Shown here in pieces: positions 13,119-25,482 of a stretch of 64,000 nt of DNA. The notes under the pieces are model-generated. The model worked only from the letters and a program-made list of their open reading frames with translations, was not told the DNA's origin and searched no databases. The stretch is from Nemertoderma westbladi (Eukaryota; Xenacoelomorpha; Nemertodermatida; Nemertodermatidae), in NCBI GenBank assembly GCA_032718475.1, contig JAUCBJ010005983.1, forward strand, positions 1-64,000, given 5' to 3'. The translations under genes and the position numbers were made by a program. The number at the start of each line of letters is the position of its first letter. Within the stretch, counting starts at the first letter, position 1.

Positions 13119-16100
13119 CTAAATAAAACAAATATAGTCGGTTGAACAAAACTACAGACGTAAAAGCTATATAGTATAAAGTAAGTCGCAACGAATAGCT
13201 TTATATCCTTCTAATCAAAAGTTTAAACTCTTCCTTTAATTATTTTTTATACGCGGAACCCGGACAGTTTATTAAAAAATAGTTTATTTAATTCTCACTA
13301 AGTCAATGTCAGCGGAAATAAAACTACTAATAACTTATATTGTTATTATGGTAGGGAATCCGTAGTCATCCAGAACGACCTCCGGTTAACCACGGATTTC
13401 TGACATCCTCTCCTGCCGAACACGGGGAGGATGTCACATCTTGATTTTTATGCGACTAATTTTCCCTGGAAATCACCATTAATTGCGGTCGATGTGCGTA
13501 ACTATCTGAAATACTCAACGGTTTTATCGAACATGAGAAACTTACGCGTCCATATAAGGAGTTACGAAGGAGCCGTCTTTCAACATAAACATTCCGCCCT
13601 TATTACTGATTGGGTCGCTAACCGGCATCATAAAACTCCGAGGAATACCGCTAGATGGCATGATAGGGTTGACTTTCTTAACAGGTTTCCAAACGGAATC
13701 CTTCCAGCCAGATTCTCCTTTCTAATGATAAATAATTGGAAAACAATAAATTAGAAAGATAAAAACGTTTATCCTACTGCGAATCAGATGCGCCTATAGC
13801 TAATGGGTCCCAGGACTAACTCATATAGAGGACGGTACTTCTCCAACCCTACTATGTTCCTAACCACAGGACTAACTCATATAGAGGACGGTACTTCTCC
13901 AACCCTACTATGTTCCTAACCACAGGACTAACTCATATAGAGGACGGTACTTCTCCAACCCTACTATGTTCCTAACCACAGGACTAACTCATATAGAGGA
14001 CGGTACTTCTCCATATAGGGTGGTCCTTATTTTGAAAGGTTGGAATTTATCATCTCTGACCCCCTCAAATGTTTCCACTTCGTCAAAAAATACGACATGC
14101 GAAATTTTAAGCATGTACATCAAATATTAGAGGTAGCTCAAACACACTGAAGTTGAGTGTCTGGTCACCGATTGATCGCGCGCGAAGAATATAATGGAGT
14201 TTGCTGATATAAGGGTTCTATTGGTCGTACAGTATTGGTTTAGGCTTATTTGAACCGCAGTCATCGATTTAGTGGGTGTAGATACCTTCAAAACAAGTGC
14301 TAAGCTAGTAGTTCTTGAGATATCACACAAAAGCTTAAGCCTGGCACAACTCATCAATCGATCATTCAATTGATTACGCCAAGGACATATTGAAATATTG
14401 GCATTAACATTTTGTAGGTCTACCTCCCTGCATCTTATTTCAGTTAATCTCGATTTTAGCATTGTATAACCATTCAAAGCTATGTTTAGGAAAAAAAAAT
14501 TCATCACAACCCCATGAGAAATGCTTGCACAAGCATCACTAATTTGTGCATAAGCGCCATTTGGTACGATATCAATAATTGGCCACAAAACTTAACTTTT
14601 GGTTAATTATATCTATGAACTGTTCGTTTAATTTGATTTTGAGTGCAGAACCCAAAATCGCATCTGATTTGTATTTTAAAATGATATACAACAATACCTG
14701 AATACTATACTGTACTACAAAGCATTTTAAGATAAGGATTGATAGATGCAGAGATATGTGCATCCAGCGACCAAAAGAGAACTAATATATGGGAAGAAGC
14801 TTTGCACATATGTATTATACATGATTAGGCAATGCTGATTCCACATCTGATTTCAGATTTGCCCTACCACATCAAGTTTTTTCACAATTGCCACTTTGAG
14901 TTCAAAAACTTATTGCAAATGACTGTGATGAGTGGCGTAGATTCAAATGAGAATCAAATATGCCCAAAATCAATCCAAAACATTGAATGGAGCTTTGTTT
15001 ATATGAATTATATATTTTTAAACAATGCTGATTCCAAATCTGCTTTCATATTTGCCATACTGCCATAGGATATCAAGTTTTTTTTACAATTGCCAATTTA
15101 AGTTCAAATTACTTATCACAAACAATTATTATGAGTGAAAGTAGATTCAATAACAATAAAATACACCCCCAAATCAATCTACAACATATGCTATGGTAAA
15201 TCTGAAAGTAGATTCACCATATAGATTGCATTGTTTAATATATAACTCAAATTAACAAAGCTCTTTTTCATGTTTTATATTGATTTGGAGCATATTTGAT
15301 TCTTTTTGAATTAACTTCTCTCCTTACAATTGTTCGCGATAAGAAATTTTAACTTAAATTGGTAATTTTGAAAATAACTTGATATGCTATGGCAAATATG
15401 AAAGCAGATTTAGAATCAACATTGTTTTAATTATATATAATTCATATAAACAAAGCTCCTTTCAATGATTTAGATTGATTTTGAGCATATTTGATTCTCT
15501 TTTGAATCTACATCACTCATCATAGTCATTTGCGATAAGTTTTTTGAATTCAAATTGGCAATTGTGAGAAAACTTGATGGGGTAGGGCAAATCTGAAATC
15601 AGATTTGGAATCAGCATTGTCTAATTATTATAATGCATATGTTCAAAGCTTCTTCCCATATAGTACTCTTATGGTCGCTGGATGCACATATATCTGTATC
15701 TATCAATCCTTTTAATATGCTTTGAAGTACAGTATGGTATTGTTGTATATCATGCACTATATCATTTTAAAATTCAAATCAGATGAGATTTTTGGATTCT
15801 GCACCTTAAAATCAGTCCAAATCAAATTAAACGAACAGTTCCTAGATAGAATTAACCAAAAGTTAAGTTTTGTGGCCAATTATTGATATTGTAGCAAATG
15901 GCGCTTAGACACAAATTAGTGATGCTTGTGCAAGCATTTCCCATGGGGTTGTGATGAATTTTTTTTACTAAACATAGCTTTGAATGGTTAGACAATGCTA
16001 AAATCGAGATTAACTGAAATAAGATGCAGGGAGGTAGACCTACAAAATGTTAATGCCAATATTTCAATATGTCCTTGGCGTAATCAATTGAATGATCGAT

Positions 16101-19100
16101 TGATGAGTTGTGCCAGGCTTAAGCTTTTGTGTGATATCTCAAGAACTACTAGCTTAGCACTTGTTTTGAAGGTATCTACACCCACTAAATCGATGATTGC
16201 GGTTCAAATAAGCCTAAAATTAACTCTGTACAACAAATAGAAGCCTTCATATCAGCAAACTCCACTATATTCTGCGCGCGCGATCAAATGGTGTCCAAAC
16301 GCTCAACTTCAGGGTGTTTGAGCTACCTCTAAATATATATCATTTGTGCTCAAATTTTACTCAAGGTGTTTTTTTATCAGAAGAAAGGACTTGGGGGGGT
16401 CAGAGGAGAATTTCCACAACTTTTAAATTTTACATTGAAATAAGGACCACCCTATTCTCCAACCCTACTATGTTCCTAACCACAGGACTAACTCATATAG
16501 AGGACGGTACTTCTCCAACCCTACTATGTTCCTAACCACAGGACTAACTCATATAGAGGGCGGTACTTCTCCAACCCTACTATGTTCCTAACCACAGGAC
16601 TAACTCATATAGAGGACGGTACTTCTCCAACCCTACTATGTTCCTAACCACAGGACTAACTCATATAGAGGACGGTACTTCTCCAACCCTACTATGTTCC
16701 TAACCACAGGACTAACTCATATAGAGGACGGTTGTACTTCTCCAACCCTACTATGTTCCTAACCACAGGACTAACTCATATAGAGGACGGTACTTCTCCA
16801 ACCCTACTATGTTCCTAACCACAGGACTAACTCATATAGAGGACGGTACTTCTCCAACCCTACTATGTTCCTAACCACAGGACTAACTCATATAGAGGAC
16901 GGTACTTCTCCAACCCTACTATGTTCCTAACCACAGGACTAACTCATATAGAGGACGGTACTTCTCCAACCCTACTATGTTCCTAACCACAGGACTAACT
17001 CATATAGAGGACGGTACTTCTCCAACCCTACTATGTTCCTAACCACAGGACTAACTCATATAGAGGACGGTACTTCTCCAACCCTACTATGTTCCTAACC
17101 ACATTGAACTTACCCTATTTGACGGACAATCCCCCTTAAAGTGTCCGCCCTTCCCACACCGGTAACAGATAAAGTCGGCTTTCGCTTTGACTTGTCGGAC
17201 ATCCCGCCATGAGGCCGGGTCGTAATCAGCTGTACTCTGTCGCATTGCGGCGTCTATCTTTTCCTCTTCAGTGGCGTCCGCTGATAGCAGATCGCCCCGC
17301 TGGAAGGGAAATAATTCACGAGTTCATTAAAAGTTAAGCGTTATGAATGAGTACTTCTTAGGGACTAGCAAATCATATTATGGACAGTCTAGATCCGAGT
17401 AAATTTTATAGATAGAGAGTTTTGCTGCTCTTCCAGAATCCGAGATTCTTCAATTATTTATGGTAAAGAAACTTTATACGTGGATGTCGTTTAGTGTTTG
17501 TTGTCGGGGTAGGTATAGGTAGTATCTCGATTGTATCATTCTAGTCCTGATTCACGATTGGCTCAAACACATTAATAATTAATATTATATAATATTAAAG
17601 TTCAACCCATATTAATAGCTATAGTAGTTAATATGTTACTAACCTTGCTGAGGCTATTAGATGGGGAACCTTCGGACTGTTCCACTTTTAACGTAGACCA
17701 TCGGGTCGCGTCTGAGATACTGTTACCAGGAGGCCCGCTGTACCTACAAATGTTTTAATAGGTTGGTTTATTATCATATTACCATTCCAGTTAGTCAGAG
17801 TAAGACAATCAAATACTATTACATCAATGCAACGAAAAAACAACAGACCCGACAATAAATTATATAGCCGCAGCAGTGCGCGGCGATCTTTTCGCTTTTT
17901 CCATTTTTAGGAAATTGTTTTAGATAGTTAAGTATTTATAACGTAGGAACAAATAGGGAGGACTCTTGACGGAATCAAAAAGGCAACAGCTGTGTACTGT
18001 ACAGGGAAAAATCGACGGAAATAACAGCTGATTACCCTCAAAAATTAAACTACAGAAAATACGTGGGGAAGATCAAGGAGAAACATGGTGAGCAAACGAT
18101 GTTTGATTGAAACTTTTTAAAAAAGTGCTGGAGAGTTTTTAAAGATCTTCGAAAAGCCTTTCAAACGAGCGATAAATTATTGAATTTGGGTGAAAAATGA
18201 TGTCGGAGCAGTATTTTTAAGATTTAAAAAATTTTCAAACGAATCGCGCTCAAACCTGCCTGGGGTGTGGTAATGGTTATTAATGTTTGAGACTATGACT
18301 TCAGCCACCTGACTAAAATTATCAAATGTCGGTGATTTCATTTCCGACGTCAGTTTTAATGTTGGGGGTATATAATCTATCCGTTTAATGGTTTATCTGT
18401 CTGTTTGACTTCTTAAATTTTTGAAGTGATAAGTGAAAGTGACTTTGGTATGGTTTTTATTACTTGTGTCTTACAACCCACTAATTACGCAGGAACATTA
18501 AGACCCTAGTGGCTATGGCTAAGTACTATTTTATGTGCTTAATATCCTGATTCTACATTTTTTGTGTAATTTGTGTTTGTGGTGTAAGACTCTGTAATAA
18601 AAAACATACTTTATTTTCTTAAATTTTGTCTGAAAAAAACTGGTTGAAGGAAAGACTGCGATAACTCGAGAACTATAGAAAAGATCTCGTTAAGCCGTTT
18701 AAAGATTTGAAATCCTTATTAAATTCTGGATCAGATGAAGAATTCGGAAAATGTGAAAATTGTATTCAAAGACGGGGTACCCCCTCAAATGTTCCAAGTA
18801 GTGAATGCCCCCTTACAAGTGCATTAACTTACTGTCCAAGTAGTAAATGCCCCCTTACAAGTGCAATTACTTACTGTCCAAGTAGTAAATGCCCCCTTAC
18901 AAGTGCAATAACTTACTGTCCAAGTAGTAAATGCCCCCTTACAAGTGCAATAACTTACTGTCCAAGTAGTAAATGCCCCCTTACAAGTGCATTAACTTAC
19001 TGTCCAAGTAGTAAATGCCCCCTTACAAGTGCAATTACTTACTGTCCAAGTAGTAAATGCCCCCTTACAAGTGCAATAACTTACTGTCCAAGTAGTAAAT

Positions 19101-20447
19101 GCCCCCTTACAAGTGCAATAACTTACTGTCCAAGTAGTAAATGCCCCCTTACAAGTGCAATAACTTACTGTCCAAGTAGTAAATGCCCCCTTACAAGTGC
19201 AATAACTTACTGTCCAAGTAGTAAATGCCCCCTTACAAGTGCAATAACTTACTGTCCAAGTAGTAAATGGCCCCTTACAAGTGCAATAACTTACTGTCCA
19301 AGTAGTAAATGCCCCCTTGCAAGTGCAATAACTTACGGTCCAAGTAGTAAATGCCCCCTTACAAGTGCAATAACTTACTGTCCAAGTAGTAAATGCCCCC
19401 TTACAAGTGCAATAACTTACTGTCCAAGTAGTAAATGCCCCCTTACAAGTGCAATAACTTACTGTCCAAGTAGTAAATGCCCCCTTACAAGTGCAATAAC
19501 TTACGTGTTAGTTTTGTTCGATGGAACCCGTATCATGGAAGGAATTCTCTTCACAAACACCGTCGTATTCTTCGGAATCAAAGTTTTATCTCCGTCGAAA
19601 ACTGAAAATAAATCCAGTGAAATGGTTTATCAACTTAACCATTCTAATATGTGGCCAGGTACGAAAGTAAGAGAGCTTAGCCACTACGAGAGAGAGTCAC
19701 TATTTAACTTCTTGTCGGTCTGTTTGTCGGATTAATATTTAAAAGCGTATTTCTCAGGAACTCTCCACTTTCATTAACTAAAGCTTAACAATAGGACTAA
19801 TATAAGAAAACGCTACTTGTCATCAAATGTCCTCCCAGTTATTTGCTTGTAATCCGTTCAACCTGAAACGTATGGCTGATTTGTACTAGAATATCAGCTC
19901 AGAATATCAGTCTGCCGGAAGAGATAGACATGTCTGATAGTACGAGTAAAGTGATTCGTTTCTCTACGACGGCAGATAAGATGTATGATGGCTCAACTTT
20001 AACACTATTTAGATATGTCACAATAATTATTAGGCCAAAAAGGCACAAGACTTTTACACCATACAAACTATTCTTCCACCATCACACTAAGTCAATTTCA
20101 CTATGTTGTCTAAGGATAATACTTGGTAATGATCAATCTAGCCAATAGCAATAAAACTATTAATACAATACAATTATCATGAACAAGCTTTGGGAATGTT
20201 CAATAAACAAAAAAATATATAAAATATAATGTTGATGTCTTTAATAATAGGAGAGAGAGAGAAAAACTTCTGACTCACCCTCAACTTTATCGTTAGCTAT
20301 CTGGGATATCTCGATGTCGAATTCCGATCTGATTCGATGTTGTTGCATAATTGCGCGCTTCAGCTCGGCTAAGGAAATATGCATCCCATCGAAAGTAATA
20401 GTGGACGGCTTCAAACTCGACTTGAACTTGTAGTGAATAACAGACAT
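12871..20447 (-). CDS. RBBP6: RBBP6-type E3 ubiquitin ligase / mRNA 3'-end processing factor, N-terminal six exons
   Basis: Exons, 5' to 3' on the minus strand: 20447-20279, 19601-19505, 17743-17644, 17299-17114, 13721-13546 and 13118-12871. Phases agree at every junction and give 325 codons plus one base. Domains in order: ubiquitin-like DWNN at residues 1 to ~78 (MSVIHYKFKSSL, TFDGMHISLAELKR, LIPKNTTVFVKRIP); CCHC knuckle CYRCGKGGHFKGDC at about 167-180; SSGIPRSFMMPV and DAEAYEKGKKEK linkers; C4C4 RING/U-box from about 280 (CPIC, IPCCGTSFCDDC). This order is diagnostic of RBBP6, Snama and yeast Mpe1. The family acts in the nucleus, activating pre-mRNA cleavage and polyadenylation and working as an E3 ligase. 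Animal family members usually continue far beyond the RING; here no further exon was found left of 12871. Unusually, the last RING cysteine pair is CPNPDC, not CPxC. Confidence 0.9.
13546..13721 (-). CDS. RBBP6: RBBP6 exon 5 (GIPRSFM linker)
   Basis: Acceptor TTATTTATCATTAG, donor GC|GTAAGT. It encodes KGESGWKDSVWKPVKKV, then SSGIPRSFMMPV, matching the conserved STGIPRSFM segment between knuckle and RING in animal RBBP6. It starts in phase 0 and ends in phase 2. Confidence 0.88.
13809..14013. repeat. 56-bp minisatellite, left remnant, in RBBP6 intron 4
   Basis: About 3.6 copies of the unit ACAGGACTAACTCATATAGA..CTATGTTCCTAACC (56 bp). This is the part of the array left of the fold-back insertion. 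Units are almost identical to those at 16462-17104. Confidence 0.95.
14014..16454. mobile_element. 2.44-kb fold-back (giant palindrome) element with 7-bp target duplication
   Basis: The two ~1.2-kb arms are inverted copies meeting near 15230. Ends are TATAGGGTGGTCCTTATTT on the left and AAATAAGGACCACCCTA on the right. TTCTCCA flanks it at 14007-14013 and 16455-16461. The intact minisatellite next door has TTCTCCA once, so this is a genuine target-site duplication. Each arm contains a ~170-190-bp subrepeat (AATGCTGATTCCA..CTG.TTTCA.ATTTGCC). The 153-aa and 81-aa ORFs (minus at 14127-14588, plus at 15995-16240) are mirror images in the two arms, resemble nothing I know, and are probably fortuitous. 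No transposase is present. The superfamily is not assigned. Confidence 0.85.
16462..17104. repeat. 56-bp minisatellite, main block, next to the exon 4 donor
   Basis: About 11.5 tandem copies. One copy carries a 3-base insertion near 16732 (GGTTGTACTTC). On the minus strand, the direction of transcription, the array starts within about ten bases of the exon 4 splice donor. Each unit contains GAGTTAGTCCTGTGGTTAGG, which resembles the true donor and its following bases. Confidence 0.95.
17114..17299 (-). CDS. RBBP6: RBBP6 exon 4 (CCHC zinc knuckle)
   Basis: Acceptor TTCCCTTCCAG, donor AGG|GTAAGT. It encodes 62 residues including ATEEEKIDAAMRQSTADYDP (the family's SEEDKIxAMMxQSxxxYDP motif) and the knuckle CYRCGKGGHFKGDC. 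Both ends are phase 0. Confidence 0.92.
17644..17743 (-). CDS. RBBP6: RBBP6 exon 3
   Basis: Acceptor CATTTGTAG, donor AAG|GTTAGT. It encodes YSGPPGNSISDATRW then STLKVEQSEGSPSN, a poorly conserved linker between DWNN and the knuckle. It is supported by phase (enters at 2, leaves at 0) and by position. Intron 3, at 344 bp, has no tandem array. Confidence 0.75.
18791..19504. repeat. 42-bp minisatellite of splice-donor-like units at the start of RBBP6 intron 2
   Basis: About 17 copies of a 42-bp unit (plus: AGTAAATGCCCCCTTACAAG, then TGCAATAACTTACTGTCCA). On the transcribed minus strand each unit reads GGACAGTAAGTTATTGCACT and so carries a GTAAGT hexamer. The first copy is continuous with the real exon 2 donor (AACAC|GTAAGTTATTGCACTTG). 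The unit is a multiple of three, giving a plus-strand 342-codon ORF (18707-19735) of repeated CPSSKCPLTSAITY; I treat it as spurious because it overlaps exon 2 antisense. Confidence 0.95.
19505..19601 (-). CDS. RBBP6: RBBP6 exon 2 (end of DWNN)
   Basis: Acceptor TTTATTTTCAG, donor AC|GTAAGT. It encodes FDGDKTLIPKNTTVFVKRIP, clearly the TDDNALIPKNSSVIVRRIP segment of the DWNN fold. It enters in phase 1 and leaves in phase 2. Confidence 0.9.
20279..20447 (-). CDS. RBBP6: RBBP6 exon 1 (DWNN start)
   Basis: It begins at ATG 20447 with MSVIHYKFKSSLKPSTITFD, matching the invariant N-terminus of RBBP6 (MSxVHYKFxSxLxYxTVTFDG), so the start is well fixed. The donor is AGG|GTGAGT at 20279/20278. Confidence 0.92.
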
Positions 20448-23400
20448 AGTTTAGGTGTTGATCAATAACCGATATTAAGATATTTTTATATAAGAGTACA
20501 ATAATCCATAAACGCAGTGATGCTCAACAGAGTTGCAAACGCCTTCAATAGATATCATAACTTATATACAAAGAGGACACTGCCTAACAATAGTGGTCGG
20601 ACATTGTGATGATGATAATAATTATATAATGATCAACAATTAATTATTGCTGAAACCATAAAAATTGTCACTTTCTAAAATGGATAAACGATAAAATACC
20701 ACGTTGTTTCATGTTTTAATAATTTATTATAAAAATATCATTTATATCTTAACACTCAACAGCCACTATTGTTAGGGAGTGCTATTTCAAATGGAGACTT
20801 TTACCTGTTATGAAATAAAATAGAATGACATACCGCGCGCATAAAAATCTGCAAGGTTAAGTTAATAATTAGATAATTTATAGACCAATGTCAGTGCCGG
20901 GTCCACTCCACACATACATAATTTACAAACAATAATATAATATTACTAGCAATACCCCTAACATAAGCAGTAAATTACATAAAGTGTCAGTCAGTACAAA
21001 ACAATATGCCCATGGGGTGGGGTCTGGGATAACGTATTTGGGATTGGTTCCACCGGCCAAACCCAACAGGATACCACAGAGTCCAAGCGAGCCGAAACTA
21101 AATATTATGACTTTGAATTCAGGTACCTTGCCCGCCCACGGCGCCCAGGTACTCAGTTATCTCACCCGGGCAATCATGTACCTCGCCCGGCTCCCGATTA
21201 TCTCACCGGAGCACTCACGCATCTCGCCCGGGCACTCAGGTATCTCGCCCGGGCTCTCTCACTCAATCACCCATACTACGATTTAATCTCAATAAACAAA
21301 TAGCAATAAAAAATTAAGTATATTTAATTTTATAAAATAATGATAATAAAGTATCTAAAATATACATAATATGAAAATTAACTATAAAAAACGGGGGCGG
21401 ATATTGATAAAGGTATTTTTTCCCGTCATAATATTATTATTATTTATTAACATAATATCATATATTTGAGATTCGATGAACAATTAATTATCATTGCACT
21501 TAGTAAACTGAAACATTGACAAGATAATATACATAATGTATGTTTATGTAATATGACACACCAGAAATGCAGCTCGTACACTTTACCTAATAAAATACAG
21601 TCGAGTCAAAACCAAAGGGGCCAAAATTTAACAAAAACATTAGTTAAGGCCTTAACCTTTGAACGCAATTGAGTTTTAATACCTTGACATAACAAAATTT
21701 GTTCTGCCCTCTATTACACATTTTTCACGAAATCTACACTGCAATGCAAAAACTTTTCCGTCAAAAATTAATAATATTTAAGCCCAGATATGTTTAATAT
21801 TCATATACAAACTTTTTATAGTACGATGTTTATGTTTTAATGCATGTACATGTTTAACCACGATGTACGTACATTGCAAAGCTACAACCAGATAATAATT
21901 TCCAATGTGCACTAACACAATCTCAGCCAATAGCACATACGTACGCCTTAAGCAGATTGGTGGTCTACACTACCTGACCCGGGCTATTTTTACTACATAA
22001 TAATAATAATAATTTTAATTTTTTTTAGATTGTGGCTGAAAAATTAAAATTTTGAAGGTGTAAAAGGATTCGAGGTAGCTGATCACGATAAAACTTCTTT
22101 AAAATATTTTTTGGTGTTTTTTTTTGGTATTTTTTAAATTTTGGGTGCTATTCTGGTGCCCCAGGACGAAAAGTAAAGTAAAACAAAACTAAAAAATGTT
22201 GTGTTTGGTTGGATAATTCTGAATGTCAATGTTGCTAATCACAATGAAACTATAGTCAAAAATATTTCTGGTAATGTAGCCAATATTTTTGGTGCCATTA
22301 TGGTGCCCCAGGTCGAAAAGTACTAGTAGCAAAACCTGCAAAAATTTCAAAATGTTAAATTTTACCTTTGGTTGGGTCATTCTGAAGGTATACTGCTCAC
22401 GATAGAAATTGTTAAAAATATTTTATGATAGTGTAACCCTCAAATTTATTATTAATTTGTGCTACTTGTGCTATTTTTCGTGCCACATTGTCACATATTA
22501 AAAATATCATAAACAATCAGAAACAACATTTTATTTTGATTCTTATACGAATTCAGCTACACGGTAAACCCATAAGGCAATAAAATCACGTTGATTTTGG
22601 TTATTGATTTTTGTTGGCTACTTGTATTTTTCGTCCCACATATATCTAAAAATGCCCTGATCAATAAGATACGAGATATTTCAGTGTCATACTCGTGATC
22701 AGCATCCCTAAAAACCCATAAGATCATAAAAACAGTTTGATGTGGTGCTGATTTTTCTTATCATATTTGCACTCCTTGTTTTTTCGTTTGCACTATTCCA
22801 TGTATTTTCGAGTATTAATTTTCAAGTAATTATTTTCGAGTTTTCGAGAAATTAAAATATTAAAATAGACAAAATATTCTAATTCAATTGTATATAAGTA
22901 TATATATTATATCTATGTTTCTGGAGCATTCGTTGATAAAATATATATAAAGTAAAAATTCTTTCAAATCAGATTGCTTTAAAAATCAATATTATACTGA
23001 ATTACTATTTGGTTGCAGATAAAATTGTTAACCTTTATGTTCAGGTCATGTGCCCCTAACAAACACAAGACACCATCTCTGCTGCAATCTGTCCGTTTAA
23101 GTTTACTTATGCTGGCTTAAGAATAACTAATAAGTCACCTTATGTACAACAAAGTATATCTAATCATTGTAAACTAAAACAATATAAATAAAAAAATTAT
23201 TAAATAAAATATAATTAAAACAAACTAAATTACTAATTATACATTAATTGATCAACTACGTCAGTGAACCATAACCACGAGCTCCGGGCTCATTAGTGTA
23301 GTGGATGCACTGAGTTGAACGTCGGACAAATTAAATTAAATTATATATTATCCGTATGCTGTTTATTATGTTGTGTGCCACATCACAAAACAGACAACAA

Positions 23401-25120
23401 AAAAAATAGAATTATGATTTCGGTGATGATTTCATTTCCGATGTCAGTTTTCATATGTCACGTCATCTACATTGTCTGTTCAGTTGTCTGTTATATTTCG
23501 ACGGACAGACATACAGCAATTCAGACAGGACACAGTTAAATGAGAAAACTGTCTTTAGAAATGAAATCACCGACCCGGAAACCATTGTAACAAAATTTTC
23601 AGCTAGGTATTTATATTCCAGCATTTCAATGCAGTCAGACTTTAATAAAATTACCCTCACCATAAACTTTAAATGCATTTTCTGAAGAATGCAAATTTTA
23701 AATTTCAAAATGCAAGAGCTTTTCCAAAAATCAACGAATTCGTGTGAAATTTGGCATGAATGGCGGTGACTGGGTGATACTTAACACACCCACTCCCCTA
23801 TGATCACTTTTTTAATTTTCTTTGCTGTGACTGAAATATTTAACAATAATGTTTTTTTAATACTTTTTGAACAGAGCATTTATCAAAAAAGAATAATTAA
23901 TTAAAATATGTTAAATTAAAATATATTAATATTTAATTATGGTCGATTTAGCATGCCATTCTGCACAATTTTAAAATTTTTGCATAAATTATGTGAATTA
24001 GGTAAAAAATTAAAAATTTAGAAAAATTTATTTGAACATTTTTTATCCACCTATTGTATACAACACATGTGTACCAAATGTCAACAACTTTGGGTAAAAC
24101 GAAGTCCCCTAAGTAAGGGAACGAAATTTTTTAGTTAATTAGTCAACCACCCCCACCACCCCCCCCCCCCCCCCCCCCCTAAGTGGCGTCTCAAGAAAGT
24201 GATAATTTCTATTAGAATTTGTTAAAGATTCTGCCTTATATTTTGTGTGATATTATTATTATATTATATATTTTATACTCACTTTACATATTATGATATT
24301 ATTATATTACGCACAAATTAAATAAAGTAAAGTTATATGTGAACGTGAAGCCCACCCAAGCTAAATGTCCCTCTCTCTTATGGATATTACATGTAAAGCA
24401 GGAATGAGACACTTTAACTGCCAAGGTTGAAACAGTAACAGGATTGAGATTATAACGTACCTGGAATGTCCAAAAAGGCGAAATCAGTGTCCGAATAAAA
24501 CATAAAAAAAGATAAAATAAAATGACTAGAAAAGGTAATAAAATTTACAGTATAAAAACTAAAAAACTAAAAAATAAAGGGTTTTTTTTTTCAAAATATG
24601 TTAGTGAAATTTATAAATAAAAATAGCGATTTCTAATTTTTTTAAACTGGTTTAGAAACATTTCTAAAACTAAAAAATAAAAATAACAAATTATAAATTA
24701 TAAATTTGCTACAGAGATTGAAATAAGAACACCTATAAATCATAATTTAACATTAGCCATATTTATTTTTTGTTTGTTTATTATTCATTTACCAATCTCT
24801 AAACAGCCTGATCCTGTAATACTGATCCAAAATCCAAATAAGTAGAATTATTACAGGGTAAAATTCATTGTGGATTATATTGAAATTTAATTATTAAAAA
24901 AATACGTTTGACTTAACGGTACCTGTTTGTTTAGCATAAAAATGGTGGATTACATGAAAAAAATCAAATAATATCTCTTTATCGCACTTTTCAAGGAAAC
25001 GTATGGAAAATAATGGCTTGGGTTGATTAGGTACAGTTAGCAGAGGGTGAGCCGGCCATAGTTAGAAAGGGCGACCGGGTGGTAATCCTACCGGGGACCT
25101 TAGGTATTCAACGCGACCTG
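20448..25120. other. Intergenic, upstream of the RBBP6-type gene; no gene recognised
   Basis: Strongly AT-rich. The promoter of the RBBP6-type gene should lie just right of 20447, but no clear TATA or Inr was identified. A GC-richer patch at about 21120-21260 repeats CTCGCCCGGGC/CACTCAGGTATC-type 22-26-bp units. Two diverged ~150-bp copies with GGTGCCCCAGG.CGAAAAGTA lie at about 22140-22420. A C-rich run of more than 20 C is at 24155-24180. Short ORFs here show no recognisable domain. Confidence 0.5.
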
Positions 25121-25126
25121 GGTAAA

Positions 25127-25482
25127 TGAAAACAGCTAGCTAATAAGTTAATAAAAATTGAAATAATGAAGGTTTTTTTTTTATTTATTTAGAATGCCTT
25201 TCGAAGAGTCTGTTATTGGTTAATAATTATGATAACAAAATAATATTACTAATAATCTGTCTACATAAAATATGGTAATGCAGTAGAACTTGCAGTAGAC
25301 TTGTTGAGAGAAACTCAATTTGTACAGGTGCAGTTTCTGTGGACAGTGCACCGCGACCAGTATATGAGGTGTTCCGCCCAGCAACTCTCTGGATAACATA
25401 AAATAACAAAGTGTGCAATCCTACACCCCCGCCTAATAGTAAAATTAATATTAACTACTAATGATCAATCTTCGACGTAGGA
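25127..25482. repeat. Segmental duplication, unit 1 (intact)
   Basis: This ~350-bp segment recurs in two pieces at 25843-26012 and 26509-26685. The pieces are nearly identical to it (for example GACTTGTTGAGAGAAACTCA). It includes a 60-100-base open stretch, but no convincing exon ends. Confidence 0.85.

Noticed and set aside
14127-16240. ORFs in the fold-back arms (153 and 81 codons)
   Set aside because: They are mirror images of one sequence in the two arms, match no known family, and give no transposase motif.
18707-19735. 342-codon plus-strand ORF of CPSSKCPLTSAITY repeats
   Set aside because: It is a 42-bp minisatellite within RBBP6 intron 2. The ends of the ORF are antisense to exon 2 and its acceptor.
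25299-25400. Possible exon reading LVERNSICTGAVSVD onwards
   Set aside because: More than one frame is open and the ends lack good splice sites. The duplicate copy differs by a non-silent change in both frames. Evidence is too weak.
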